DNA of 64,000 nucleotides from Kribbella sp. NBC_00382 (GCF_036067295.1 NZ_CP107954.1:7626001-7690000); one strand, 5' to 3'. Counted from the first letter of the stretch, positions 33,830-43,111 are shown. Translations and numbers: made by a program. Notes: a model not told the origin generated them from the sequence alone.

Positions 33830-35227
33830 GTGAGTCTGGGCATTCTGGGCGCGTTGCGGGTCCAGGTGGATGGCCAGGCGGTGCCTGCGAAGCGGCCGGC
33901 TGTTCGCAATCTGCTGGGCGCGTTGCTCCTGCACACCGGCCAGACGCCGAGTGCGGCGCGGGTGATCGAGCTCGGCTGGGGCCCGGACGGGTGCTCGAGT
34001 GGTTCCTTGCACACGACCGTGTCGCGACTCAGGGACTGGCTCCAGAAGGAATGTGGGCCGGAGGCAACGGTCACCTGGGACGGGCACGGGTACCGGTTGG
34101 AGCTTCCGCACTCGGAGGACGACTTCGCGAAGTACCAGCAACTCGTCCTGGCGCCGCGAGCCGCTGACCCGCTTGACCGCGCCCAAGCGTTGCACCACGC
34201 GCTCGACCTGTGGCGTGGGCCGCTCTTCGCCGACGGTCCCGAATGGATCCGCACCGACCCGCTGGTCCGCCGGTGGGAGGAGTCGCGGATCAGCCTGGTC
34301 CTCGAGCTCGCCGACGCGGCCCTGCAAGCCGGCCGGCCCGAGTTCGCCCTCGACCAGCTGGAGCAACTCGCGTCCGAGCTGCCGTACGACGAGCGGGTCC
34401 ACGCTCGCCTGTTGACGATCCTGCTCGCCTCCGGCCGACGGGCTGACGCCTTACGCCGGTACGACGATGTGCGCCGCCGCCTTGCCGAAGAACTCGGCGT
34501 CAGCCCCAGCGCGGCGCTCTCCGAGGCCCACGCGGAGTTGCTCCGCGAGCCGCGCTCGGCCAGAGCACCGTTCCACGACCGGCCGAAGTCCGGCGAACTG
34601 GTGATCGGCAGCCATGAAGCGATCATCACCCTCCCCGAGGTCCGGGCCCTGCTCGCCGAGATGCGGGTCCAGCACCCTGAGCTGACCATCAAGGTCCGCC
34701 ACCTCGACTTCGTCGAACAGGTGACCGCCCTGCCCCAGGGCCAGGTCGACGTCATCGTCGCCTTCCTCCCCGTCCCACCCGGCGTTCCGGTGCAGGCCAT
34801 CGGAACCGGAACCCGTGCAGTTGCTGTCAGCAACCACCACGAACTCGCCACCCGCGACCACCTCCTGATCGCGGACCTGAAGGGCCACAAAGTGGTCAGC
34901 CTCTCCCCCAGCGTCCACCAGGAGTACCGCGACTTCTGGGCCGTGGACCCGCGCCCCGACGGCACCCGCGTCGACTTCACCGACGATGAGGTCACCAACC
35001 TCGAAGAACTCTTCTCAGCCGTTGCCCTAGGCCCCAACATCACCGTGGTCCCCGCCGCCTGCCGAGACCTCTACCCCCGACCCGACATCGCCTACATCGA
35101 CGTCCTCGACATGGCCCCCATCACCGTCGCCCTCGCCTGGCTCCCCGGTCCCGACCGCCCAGCCCTGACGGCCCTCATCGAGGAAGCCGCCCGCCTCTCC
35201 ACGGGACTCAGCTCGCCGGGCGCCTGA
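33830..35227 (+). CDS. SARP-type regulator fused to a LysR-type effector-binding domain
   Basis: A 465-residue regulator. Residues 1 to about 95 are a SARP winged helix (VSLGILGALRV, LHTTVSRLRDWL), and about 95-240 a BTAD domain (PLDRAQALHHALDLWRGPLFADG, then LAEELGVSPSAALSEAHAELL). After a short linker, residues about 255-460 look like the periplasmic-binding-like effector domain of LysR regulators: GELVIGSHEAIITLPEVRALLAE, the 'LPQGQVDVIVAFL' loop, 'AVSNHHELATRD', and a NITVVPAACRDLY segment. The combination is unusual and suggests a ligand-responsive SARP. GTG 33830 is chosen from the domain start; TTG 33815 is an alternative. Confidence 0.8.
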   Translation: MSLGILGALRVQVDGQAVPAKRPAVRNLLGALLLHTGQTPSAARVIELGWGPDGCSSGSLHTTVSRLRDWLQKECGPEATVTWDGHGYRLELPHSEDDFAKYQQLVLAPRAADPLDRAQALHHALDLWRGPLFADGPEWIRTDPLVRRWEESRISLVLELADAALQAGRPEFALDQLEQLASELPYDERVHARLLTILLASGRRADALRRYDDVRRRLAEELGVSPSAALSEAHAELLREPRSARAPFHDRPKSGELVIGSHEAIITLPEVRALLAEMRVQHPELTIKVRHLDFVEQVTALPQGQVDVIVAFLPVPPGVPVQAIGTGTRAVAVSNHHELATRDHLLIADLKGHKVVSLSPSVHQEYRDFWAVDPRPDGTRVDFTDDEVTNLEELFSAVALGPNITVVPAACRDLYPRPDIAYIDVLDMAPITVALAWLPGPDRPALTALIEEAARLSTGLSSPGA

Positions 35228-35259
35228 CCCAGCGGGCGCGCGTTCTTGCGCCACTGGGT
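35227..35259. terminator. Bidirectional terminator between convergent regulator genes
   Basis: ACCCAG-cg-GGCGC pairs with GCGCC-a-CTGGGT around an 8-nt loop, forming a hairpin between the convergent SARP-LysR and TetR genes. It starts at the stop codon of the first. Confidence 0.65.
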
Positions 35260-35270
35260 GTCCGGCAGGA

Positions 35271-35966
35271 TCAGCGACCCGCTGTCAGCGGCTGGACAGC
35301 GTTGTCGATCTCCAGCTCGATCAGGCGCTGGGCCTCGATCGTCTGGTGGTCGAAGACCCCGGTCAGTTCGAGGCTGACGATCCCGTGTACCCGTGACCAG
35401 ACCAGGATGGCCGCGGTGGCCGCCAACGGCGTGGTGTCCGGCCGCTCCTGCGACTGCGCCCAGTGCCGCAGCTGCCCGTCGAGCGCGCGGTCTCCGGTCG
35501 TACCGGGTGCCCGGGCCGCATCCTGGATGGCGACCAGCAGGTCGATGAGCAGCGCCATCGCCTGGTCGAGCGGCGTCTGCACACGCGACTGGCCGGGCGA
35601 GTCGTCCGCGCGCTCGGCGAAGAGCATGCCGTAGCGCCGCCGGTGCCGCAGCGCCCACTCCCGGTAAGCCTCGACCAGCAGCCGCACCCGCGCCCGCGGA
35701 GCTCGCCGGCTGCCCTCGACGGCTTGGCTCATCGCATCGGCCAACTGCTGGTACGACAGCGTCACCAGGTGCTCGATCAGGGCGTCGCGGGAGGCGAAGT
35801 ACCGGTAGACGGCCGGCGCCGACATCGCCATGCTGCGCCCCAGCGCCGCGATCGTCAGCGCGTGCACACCGTCGGCATCGATGATCGCGAACGAGGTGTC
35901 CTCGATCTCCCGCAGCGTCTGCGCGCGCAGCCGTTCACGCCGGCTCACCTGCGGCTGGTTGGTCAT
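35271..35966 (-). CDS. TetR-family transcriptional regulator
   Basis: A 231-residue repressor with the N-terminal TetR helix-turn-helix at about residues 12-60 (RERLRAQTLREIEDTSFAIIDADG, then AALGRSMAMSAPAVYRYFASRDALIEHL) and a ligand-binding part of the TetR_C_13/WHG type (YREWALRHRRRYGMLF). It is divergent from the DUF998-oxidoreductase fusion gene, with a short inverted repeat in the shared promoter, and so probably represses it. ATG 35966 fits the domain; ATG 35984 is also possible. Confidence 0.87.
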   Translation of the reverse strand: MTNQPQVSRRERLRAQTLREIEDTSFAIIDADGVHALTIAALGRSMAMSAPAVYRYFASRDALIEHLVTLSYQQLADAMSQAVEGSRRAPRARVRLLVEAYREWALRHRRRYGMLFAERADDSPGQSRVQTPLDQAMALLIDLLVAIQDAARAPGTTGDRALDGQLRHWAQSQERPDTTPLAATAAILVWSRVHGIVSLELTGVFDHQTIEAQRLIELEIDNAVQPLTAGR

Positions 35967-36022
35967 CTTCGCAGCGTAACGCATCCATTCGGTTGACGAA
36001 CTGCAACGTCTCGGTTCATAGT

Positions 36023-36039
36023 TACGGTCATTAACTCTG
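36023..36039. promoter_or_regulatory. Inverted repeat, candidate TetR operator
   Basis: AGTTA-CGGTCAT-TAACT lies in the promoter region shared by the TetR gene and the divergent fusion gene. The arms are short (5 bp), but location and symmetry fit a TetR operator. Confidence 0.4.
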
Positions 36040-36092
36040 CGATGCTTCATTACTCAACTCCCTCGCACCTCCCCCCTAGAGAGCGAACGCAC

Positions 36093-37850
36093 ATGTCGCA
36101 CCACACAGCCGCCCCGCGGACGACGATCGCTCGCTGGGTAGGTCCGGCGTTCATCGCCGCCGCCGCGATCTACGTCGTCGCCGAGGCGATCGTCGCCAGC
36201 GCCTGGGACCGGCGGCCGTACAGTTACGTCGACGACTACGTGAACTTCCTCGGCAGCAGGTTCACCGAAGACTTCCGCGGCTACACCATCTCCTCACCTT
36301 TGTGGTGGCTGATGGACATCGCCTGGGCCCTGACCGGCGTACTCGTCGCCGCGGCCGTGATCAGCCTCAGCCGCCGGCTCAGCGGATGGCGGCGCAGCAC
36401 CATCACCGCCCTCGGAATCGCGCAGGCGGTCGCCCTCATCTTGTTCGCAGTCTTCCCGCTCGGCCAGGACACCGTCGACAACGGAACACTCGCGCTCTAC
36501 CTGATCGGGGCATTCCTCTCGATCATCGCGGGCAACTGCCTCGCCATCGTCACCGGGCTTTCACGCCGGCTACTCGGCCTCCCCCGCTGGCTCGGGACCG
36601 CCAGCATCACCCTGGGCGCTATCGGACTGGTGAACATCCCCGCCACCTACGGCTGGGTGCCCACCGGCATCGCCGAGCGCATCTCCCTCTACAGCTACCT
36701 CCTCTGGGTTCTGACAACCGGCATCGCCATCCTCCGGACCAGCAGCCCCGCCGGCCTTCCCGTCGCGGTTGAGGCGAGCACGGTCGTCACCGAGGCAGTA
36801 CTACCGGGCAAGGTGGAGCCATCGGGGATCACCCTCGTGCAGCGCGAGCTACCAGCACCCACCGCAGGCCAGGCCCGGGTGCGGATCGAGTCGACCGGCG
36901 TCTCCTTCGCCGAGAGCGCCATGCGCCGCGGCCGGTACTTCGGACAGCCACCGTTCCCCTTCGTACCCGGCTACGACCTGGTCGGCGTCGTCGAGGCAGT
37001 CGGCCCGGGCGAGGACCAGTCCCTGGTCGGCCGCCGAGTGGCAGCACTAACCAAGACCGGTGGCTGGGCAACAGCCGCACTACTGCCGGTCGCGGAACTC
37101 GTACAGGTTCCCCACGGAATCAGCGCCGCCGAGGCAGAGACGCTGATCGTCAACGGGCTGACGGCGTACCAGATGCTCTACCGCACCGCCAAGGTCAGCG
37201 CTGGGCAGACGATCCTGGTACTCGGCGCCAGCGGTGGCGTCGGCACGATCCTGGTGCAGTTGGCGCGGCAGGTGGGTGCCCAGGTGATCGGCACTGCCAA
37301 CCCCCGGCACCATGACGCGTTGCGAGCGCTCGGAGTGCAGCCGGTCGACTACCGGGACCCTGAGCTTGTCGACCGCATCCGGGAGCTCGCGCCCGACGGC
37401 GTGGACGCCGTGTTCGATCACCTCGGCGGCGCGAGTGTGAACACGTCATACGGACTGCTCAACCGCACCGGCACCCTGGTCTCGTACAGCATCGCGGGCA
37501 AGCTCGACGACAAGTTGCCCGTGATCATGTACTTCCTGCCGCTGTTGGCCAAGCTGGCGTTCTGGAACTACCTGCCCAGCGGCAGACACGCGAGCTTCTT
37601 CGACATCTGGGCGGGCTCGGGCAAGCCGGGAACACCCAAGCGCGAGCAGTTCCGGCGGCAGATCCGGACCGACCTCACGGAGGTCTTCGGGTTGCTCAGC
37701 GACGGCGTCCTGACCGCGCAGATCGCCGCCCGTTATCCCCTGGCCGAGGTGGCCGCGGCGGTGAAGCTGTCCGAGTCGTCCGACCGCACGGCCCTCGGCA
37801 AGATCCTGCTGATGCCCGATTGGCCGGAGTCGGACACGCCGGGCAATTGA
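36093..37850 (+). CDS. DUF998 membrane domain fused to an MDR-family quinone oxidoreductase
   Basis: A 585-residue chimera. Residues 1 to about 225 form a DUF998-type membrane domain with about six helices (VGPAFIAAAAIYVVAEAIV, WWLMDIAWALTGVLVAAAV, LFAVFPLGQDTVDN). From about 240 on it is a zinc-independent medium-chain dehydrogenase/quinone oxidoreductase: STGVSFAESAMRRGRYFGQPPFPFVPGYDLVGVV, NADPH site ILVLGASGGVGTILVQLARQVGAQVIGTA, DHLGG. Each half resembles a complete free-standing protein. ATG 36093 follows an AGAGAG ribosome site. Its substrate is unknown; TetR control suggests induction by a small, perhaps toxic, molecule. Confidence 0.82.
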   Translation: MSHHTAAPRTTIARWVGPAFIAAAAIYVVAEAIVASAWDRRPYSYVDDYVNFLGSRFTEDFRGYTISSPLWWLMDIAWALTGVLVAAAVISLSRRLSGWRRSTITALGIAQAVALILFAVFPLGQDTVDNGTLALYLIGAFLSIIAGNCLAIVTGLSRRLLGLPRWLGTASITLGAIGLVNIPATYGWVPTGIAERISLYSYLLWVLTTGIAILRTSSPAGLPVAVEASTVVTEAVLPGKVEPSGITLVQRELPAPTAGQARVRIESTGVSFAESAMRRGRYFGQPPFPFVPGYDLVGVVEAVGPGEDQSLVGRRVAALTKTGGWATAALLPVAELVQVPHGISAAEAETLIVNGLTAYQMLYRTAKVSAGQTILVLGASGGVGTILVQLARQVGAQVIGTANPRHHDALRALGVQPVDYRDPELVDRIRELAPDGVDAVFDHLGGASVNTSYGLLNRTGTLVSYSIAGKLDDKLPVIMYFLPLLAKLAFWNYLPSGRHASFFDIWAGSGKPGTPKREQFRRQIRTDLTEVFGLLSDGVLTAQIAARYPLAEVAAAVKLSESSDRTALGKILLMPDWPESDTPGN

Positions 37851-37912
37851 CCTCGGACGGCAGTTCGGCGGAGGATTCACCGAAGCATTGAAACGATTCA
37901 TGAGGTGGGGCT

Positions 37913-40054
37913 ATGGACATCCGCGGTGGACGGCGAGTGCGGGCACGTGGACTGTTGCTGCTGGCCCCCATGCTGGCGGTGTTATTGACCCCGCTGACCG
38001 CCACGGCCGCGTTGGCACCTCAGCCGGCCTCGGTCTCGACGATCGTGAACGGTGATGCAGCCGGGCCGACCGTGCGGTTCGTGCCTTCCGGCGATGCCGT
38101 CGACGCGCACGACGGGGAGATCCAGAAGTTCGGGTCGCGGTACTACCTGTACGGAACCAGCTACGGCTGCGGCTTCGAGTGGCAGCAGCCGGGCACCCCG
38201 TTCTGCGGGTTCAAGTCGTACAGCTCGACCGACCTGGTCCATTGGACCGACGAGGGCTTCCTGTTCGACGCGACCACGAGCAGCTGGCAGCAACGGTGCA
38301 GCGGCTCGACGTACGGGTGTTACCGCCCGCATGTCCTCTACAACCGGACCACCCGCAAGTACGTGCTGTGGATCAACTCGTACGACGTCGGCGTCGGGTA
38401 CCACGTCTTCACCGCGGACCGGCCGAACGGGCCGTTCGCCGAGCAGGCGATCCCGAAGCTTGCCGTCAACAACGACATCCCGCCCGGCGTCAACAACGGC
38501 GACCACGACCTGTTCCGCGACACCGACGGTACTGCGTACCTGGCATACACCGACTGGCGCGTCGGCGGCGAAATCGTGGTCGAGAAGCTGGACCCGACGT
38601 ACCGCACCGGGACCGGCCAGTTCACCCGGCTCGGCGTGCAGTCCACCGAGGCGCCGTCGATGTTCAAGCGCGACGGCAGCTACTACGTGACGCTGTCCGA
38701 CCCAAACTGCGGCTACTGCACCACCGGTACGTCGTACTTCCGCGCCGCCACTCCCCTGGGTCCGTGGCAGGGGTCCACCTCCGACGCGGCGTGGCAGGTC
38801 CAGGACCAAGCACTGCAGATCACCGGCGGCGGCGTCGGACTGTCCAAGGGTGGCCAGCAATGGAGTGACTACGACCTGTCGTTCCGGGCAGTCCCCCAGC
38901 AGACCGGCGGAGGCGGCAGCTATGCCCAAGCCGGCTGGACCTTCCGCGCCACCGACACCGGTACCGGGTACGTCTGGATGCTCGGCAACTATCCGCATCC
39001 CGGCGCCGAAGGCGGCAGTCTCACCAAGGCCGTCTTCCGGAACGGATCGGTGCAGAGGCTGGAGATCGTGAAGACGCCGATGCCGATCACCGGCGGTCAG
39101 TCCTACCAGGTGCGGACCCAGATCGAAGGCTCGACGATCCGGACCTGGGTGAACGGCACCTTGATCGACACGACCACGGACACCTCGTACGCCGCCGGGC
39201 GGATCGGCTTCCGCGAGAGCGGCGGCAACGACACCGAGAGCGCCCGCTTCGACGACGTTCGGGTGCTGGCACCGGACGGAACGGTGTTGCTGGCCGACGA
39301 CTTCGCCGGCGACCTGTCGGCTTGGTTGCCGCCAGCAACCACCGTGCACGGCGTGAAGATCAGCTCGGACTCCTGCGGCGGCCAGCCGGCCGACGTCGCC
39401 GAGTTGCCGACGCCGGACGGCCCGATCTACCTCTACCAGAGCGACCGCTGGAACGATCGCGCGCCGAACGAGGCGTTGGCCACCCATCAGTGGGAGCCGC
39501 TGCGATTCCGCGCCGACGGATCCATCGAACCGCTCCAGTGCGGCACCAGCTACGACCTCGACGTCAGCGACACCGTTCGTTCCCGTGCACAGGTCCGCGG
39601 TATCTCGGCCGGAGATGTCGGCTTCCACTCGTACTGCGATGTCGCGGGCGAGATCACCCGGGCGCAGACCTTCACGATCGCCGCCGCCGGCAACCTGAAG
39701 CCGGTCTCCTACACCACCTTCCAATCCGGCCATCCCAACGCGCCACTGACCCTCGAGGTGACCCGGACCGACGCCCAGGGCAACCCTGGCGCGGTGGTGG
39801 CGAGCCGCACGGTCGCGCCCGCAGACGTGAGCTGGTCACCGTCCCGGGTCACTGTCTCAATGCCGGCGCATGTGCGAGCCGCCGCCGGTGAACGCTTCGC
39901 GATCGTCGTCAAGAGCACGACCACCACCGGCTGTTACGGCCTGGCCTACAACGATGGCGACCCGTTGGCCGGTGGCAATGCGCTCTACAGCAACGACGGC
40001 GGAGCAAGTTGGCGGCCGGAGCCTTCCCGCGACCTACGCATCGACCTGTCCTGA
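37913..40054 (+). CDS. Secreted GH43-like glycosidase with C-terminal beta domains
   Basis: A 713-residue exported protein (signal peptide to about residue 33). The N-terminal five-bladed propeller of GH43 enzymes is recognisable: DAHDGEIQKFGSRYYLYGTSYG (catalytic base Asp in AHDGE), NNGDHDLFRDTDGTAYLAYTD (pKa-modulating Asp) and STEAPSMFKRDGSYYVTLS (acid Glu). A concanavalin-like domain (about 290-460) and a further beta domain follow. GH43 enzymes act on arabinosides, xylosides or galactosides. It ends 3 nt from the convergent fucosidase gene. Confidence 0.83.
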   Translation: MDIRGGRRVRARGLLLLAPMLAVLLTPLTATAALAPQPASVSTIVNGDAAGPTVRFVPSGDAVDAHDGEIQKFGSRYYLYGTSYGCGFEWQQPGTPFCGFKSYSSTDLVHWTDEGFLFDATTSSWQQRCSGSTYGCYRPHVLYNRTTRKYVLWINSYDVGVGYHVFTADRPNGPFAEQAIPKLAVNNDIPPGVNNGDHDLFRDTDGTAYLAYTDWRVGGEIVVEKLDPTYRTGTGQFTRLGVQSTEAPSMFKRDGSYYVTLSDPNCGYCTTGTSYFRAATPLGPWQGSTSDAAWQVQDQALQITGGGVGLSKGGQQWSDYDLSFRAVPQQTGGGGSYAQAGWTFRATDTGTGYVWMLGNYPHPGAEGGSLTKAVFRNGSVQRLEIVKTPMPITGGQSYQVRTQIEGSTIRTWVNGTLIDTTTDTSYAAGRIGFRESGGNDTESARFDDVRVLAPDGTVLLADDFAGDLSAWLPPATTVHGVKISSDSCGGQPADVAELPTPDGPIYLYQSDRWNDRAPNEALATHQWEPLRFRADGSIEPLQCGTSYDLDVSDTVRSRAQVRGISAGDVGFHSYCDVAGEITRAQTFTIAAAGNLKPVSYTTFQSGHPNAPLTLEVTRTDAQGNPGAVVASRTVAPADVSWSPSRVTVSMPAHVRAAAGERFAIVVKSTTTTGCYGLAYNDGDPLAGGNALYSNDGGASWRPEPSRDLRIDLS

Positions 40055-40057
40055 TCG

Positions 40058-41947
40058 TCAGGCCTGTTTGTAGACGCCGACCTCCGCGATGGACAGCGGA
40101 CCGCTCTGGTTTTCGAGTTGGATGCGGACGTACCGGCCGGAGGCGCCTGCGAAGTTGAGTGTCGTGGGAGTGCCAGCGGTACCGGCCTGGCGTTTGGCGG
40201 TGACTCCGGGGCCGGTGCGAGCGGTGGCCAGGTCCTGGGCGGTGATGGGGTTGTCGGAGACGATCACCCAGAAGTCGCTCAGACGGGAGCCGAAACCGCC
40301 GTCGGTCCGGTTGTAGACCTCGACGTCGCCGATCGGGGCCGAAGCACCGAGATCGACCTGCCACCAGGCTTCCTTGGCGTCGACGGTGGTGTGGGTGACG
40401 GAGTTGTTGAAGTAGTTGCCGTCCGTGTTGCCATCGACGGCCCGGGCCGCGTCGCCGTCGTAGTCGGTGGAGATCTGAGTGGCCGGCTTGTTCAGGGCGA
40501 GATTGCCCGGACGGACGGGATCACTGATCAGTTCGGCGCTCAGGTACTCATGCGACAGCGGGTCGCGGTACTTCACGTGGACCAGTTCCACCGGCCCGGC
40601 GGCGATATCGAGCCCGGCTAGGTTGAGGTCAACCCCGCCGTCGCTCCTGACCGTGAACGGAACAGCCCGGCCCTTGGGGGTCTTCGCCCAGACCACCGGG
40701 TTGTTCAGATTCGGCACTCTCAGGAGATCCTTGTCCCTGGGCCGCTTGAACAAGAACACGTTCATCGTGGCGTCCTTGAAGGTGGTCGCCGCGAGAGGAC
40801 TCGGCCTGATCGGTCCACCCCGGGTGCCGTAGATCGCCGCACCGTAGGCCTTCATCCACTGACCGACCTCGGCCAGCCGGTCGCGCTGCGGCTTGTCCAC
40901 CTCGCCGGACGGCTTCGGCCCCACGTTGAAGAGCAGGTTCCCGTCACCGGTCGCCGTCGAGATCACCGTCTTGACGATCGTCTCCAGCGACTTCACCGAC
41001 TCGTTCGGCCGCCAGGACCACTGGTCGCCGATCGTGATGCACGATTCCCAGGCTCGCGCCACGTCGAACGCACCGACCCGCTGCTCGGGAGTCGAGTAGT
41101 CACCGGCCAGCGTCGGCAGCGGGTCCGCCCAGCCGAGCGCGTACCCGCGATTGTTGATCAGCAGGCCTGGCTGGAGGTTGCGGGGTACGGAGTGGAAAGT
41201 CGGCGGGTGGTAGACGCTCAGGTCTGTCGGTGCGATCCCGTCGTACCAGAGGAAGGAGATGTCGCCGTAGTCGCTCATGAGCTGCCTGAGGTGACTCATC
41301 ATGTAGTCGTAGTACTCGTCGTTCTTGCCCGCGACGATCAGCGGATTCGTCCAGTCCCAGCCGGAGTAGTACAGGCCGAACTCGATCCCGCGGGAGCGGC
41401 AGGCGATCGCGACCTCGTCGACCAGATCACGCTTCGACTTGCCCAGCGGAGTGGTCGCGAAGTCCGGATAGAACGACTTGGCGAAGTTGCTCGCCCGGAA
41501 CATCGGGAAGCCGTCATGGTGCTTGCTGGTCAGCACCAGGTACTTCATCCCGGCCGACACGGCGACGTCGGCCAGGTCCTCGGCCCAGCCCTTCGCCGGC
41601 AGGAACGACTTGTACGCCACGTCGTACACCGGATCGAACAGCTTGGTCGGATCGTTGTACGGCGACGTCGTCTCGTCCGTCTTGCCGGCCCGGTACGCCT
41701 CCCGCCCCCAGCCGGTCTCCCGCCCGGTCAGGCTGGCCGGCCCGAAATGCACGAACAACCCGAACCGCAGCCTCGCGAGCGCCTCCTGCGCATCGACTCG
41801 CTGCCCCGTCGCCTGGTCCATGACCGGCGCGGCGTGGGCCTGGGTGCCTGCCGAACCGAGCAAAGTGGCGGCAACACCGACAGCGGGCGCGCCGACCAGG
41901 ATCGAACGGCGTCGTAAGCCTCGGGCGGGAGAATCAGATTCCGGCAT
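40058..41947 (-). CDS. Secreted GH29 alpha-L-fucosidase with F5/8 type C domain
   Basis: A 629-residue enzyme. The N-terminus has a twin-arginine-type signal (LRRRSILVGAP, then a hydrophobic stretch and AHA). The GH29 barrel shows RFGLFVHFGPAS, AVSAGMKYLVLTSKHHDGFPMF, and the nucleophile Asp in ISFLWYDG; 'GDGNLLFNVGPKPSGEVD' is also diagnostic. The last about 150 residues (NLALNKPATQIST..., EAWWQVDLGASAPIGDVEVYNR, YVRIQLEN) are a galactose-binding-like F5/8 type C module (CBM32). It removes alpha-L-fucose from glycans. A GntR gene is divergent across a 106-bp promoter region containing a palindrome. Confidence 0.92.
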   Translation of the reverse strand: MPESDSPARGLRRRSILVGAPAVGVAATLLGSAGTQAHAAPVMDQATGQRVDAQEALARLRFGLFVHFGPASLTGRETGWGREAYRAGKTDETTSPYNDPTKLFDPVYDVAYKSFLPAKGWAEDLADVAVSAGMKYLVLTSKHHDGFPMFRASNFAKSFYPDFATTPLGKSKRDLVDEVAIACRSRGIEFGLYYSGWDWTNPLIVAGKNDEYYDYMMSHLRQLMSDYGDISFLWYDGIAPTDLSVYHPPTFHSVPRNLQPGLLINNRGYALGWADPLPTLAGDYSTPEQRVGAFDVARAWESCITIGDQWSWRPNESVKSLETIVKTVISTATGDGNLLFNVGPKPSGEVDKPQRDRLAEVGQWMKAYGAAIYGTRGGPIRPSPLAATTFKDATMNVFLFKRPRDKDLLRVPNLNNPVVWAKTPKGRAVPFTVRSDGGVDLNLAGLDIAAGPVELVHVKYRDPLSHEYLSAELISDPVRPGNLALNKPATQISTDYDGDAARAVDGNTDGNYFNNSVTHTTVDAKEAWWQVDLGASAPIGDVEVYNRTDGGFGSRLSDFWVIVSDNPITAQDLATARTGPGVTAKRQAGTAGTPTTLNFAGASGRYVRIQLENQSGPLSIAEVGVYKQA

Positions 41948-41986
41948 TGAAGTGGCCTTTCAGTCGCGGGCGGCGAGTCACTCAAA

Positions 41987-41998
41987 ATCGGATACGAT
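41987..41998. promoter_or_regulatory. Palindrome in the fucosidase/GntR promoter, candidate GntR operator
   Basis: ATCG-GATA-CGAT lies between the divergent fucosidase and GntR genes, in an AT-rich patch that stands out in this GC-rich DNA. FadR-type GntR regulators often bind such short palindromes in their own promoter region. Confidence 0.45.
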
Positions 41999-42053
41999 AT
42001 TGGAAATTAGAAGCTGCGTGGCCTGCTGTCAATGGCCAGAGCAGGAGGAGACC

Positions 42054-42746
42054 GTGCGCGAACAAGACCCGGGCCCGGCGCGGACGTTGCGCCCCGCGCC
42101 CCGCCTGATGCTGCGCGAGAGCGTCTACGAGTCGCTCAAACGCTTACTGATGGACAACGCCCTGGAGCCCGGCGCCCGCCTGTCGATCGACGGCCTGGCC
42201 CGCGAGCTAGAGGTGTCCCAAACCCCCGTCCGCGAAGCCCTCTTCCGCTGCGAAGCCGAAGGCCTGGTGGTCCGCCGTCCCAACGCCGGCTACCTGGTCG
42301 CCCCACTCCTAGGCCGCGACGCCCTCCTGAACCTCTACGACCTCCGCCTCCTCCTGGAACCCGCCGCCGCAGCCCGAGCCGCCGCCAACGCGACAACCCA
42401 AGACCGCCAAGCTATCGACGACGCCGTCCAGGCCATGGCCCCCGCCGTCCACGGCGACACCTACCGGGCATACCGAGACTTCGCCGACGAAGACGCCAAA
42501 CTCCACACCACCATCGCGATCGCCAGCGGCAACCCCCTGATCGCCGAAACCCTCGACCGCCTCCACGCCCACATCCACTCGTACCGCCTGTACTTCCGCC
42601 ACGGCATCGCCGAGGTAACCACCACCGAACACCAAGCAATAGCCGACGCCATCCACACCCAAAACCAACCGGCCGCCGAACAGGCCATGCGAACCCACCT
42701 AGAAAACTCCCGAACCCGCCTCCTAACCGCCTACGACCAGACCTAA
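42054..42746 (+). CDS. GntR-family (FadR subfamily) transcriptional regulator
   Basis: A 230-residue regulator with the GntR winged helix at about residues 25-90 (ESVYESLKRLLMDNALEPGARLSIDGLARELEVSQTPVREALFRCEAEGLV) and an FCD effector domain (LYDLRLLLEPAAAARAA, then HTTIAIASGNPLIAETLDRLHAHI). The FCD His residues that bind a metal or acid ligand are visible. GTG 42054 has AGGAGGAG upstream; the open frame further upstream runs through the fucosidase gene in antisense and is rejected. It is divergent from GH29 and likely controls it. Confidence 0.88.
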   Translation: MREQDPGPARTLRPAPRLMLRESVYESLKRLLMDNALEPGARLSIDGLARELEVSQTPVREALFRCEAEGLVVRRPNAGYLVAPLLGRDALLNLYDLRLLLEPAAAARAAANATTQDRQAIDDAVQAMAPAVHGDTYRAYRDFADEDAKLHTTIAIASGNPLIAETLDRLHAHIHSYRLYFRHGIAEVTTTEHQAIADAIHTQNQPAAEQAMRTHLENSRTRLLTAYDQT

Positions 42747-42794
42747 CGGGCAAAACTCGCCACGCCACCTCCTCCGTCGCGCGAAACTTTGCCC

Positions 42795-43070
42795 ATGAGA
42801 ATCCTGCTTCGGGTCAAACCGGGAGCCTCCCGCACCAGCGTCGGCGGCCGCTACGACGGCCCGGCCGGCCCCGCGTTGATCGTCGCGGTCGCCGCCCGAG
42901 CGGTAGAGGGCCAAGCAACAAAGGCCGTCCTGCAGGCAGTCGCAGCGGCGTTCGGAGTACGCCCCTCAGCCGTCACTCTCCTGCGAGGCGCAACCAGCCG
43001 CGACAAACAGGTCGAGGTCCAAGGGGACGAGAGCGACCTTCAGTTGACGCTCGAAAGACTGCGTGACTGA
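42795..43070 (+). CDS. DUF167 (YggU-like) family protein
   Basis: A 91-residue protein matching the small conserved DUF167 family: RVKPGASRTSVGG near the start, LIVAVAARAVEGQATKAVLQAVAAAFGV (the 'P-G-AN--L---LA--' helix region) and a last SRDKQVEV segment. The fold is known from structural genomics, but the function is not established. ATG 42795 lies 48 nt after the GntR gene. Confidence 0.85.
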   Translation: MRILLRVKPGASRTSVGGRYDGPAGPALIVAVAARAVEGQATKAVLQAVAAAFGVRPSAVTLLRGATSRDKQVEVQGDESDLQLTLERLRD

Positions 43071-43111
43071 ACCGTTCCATAGACCGATCCTCCATGCAGT
43101 GAGCCCAACAC

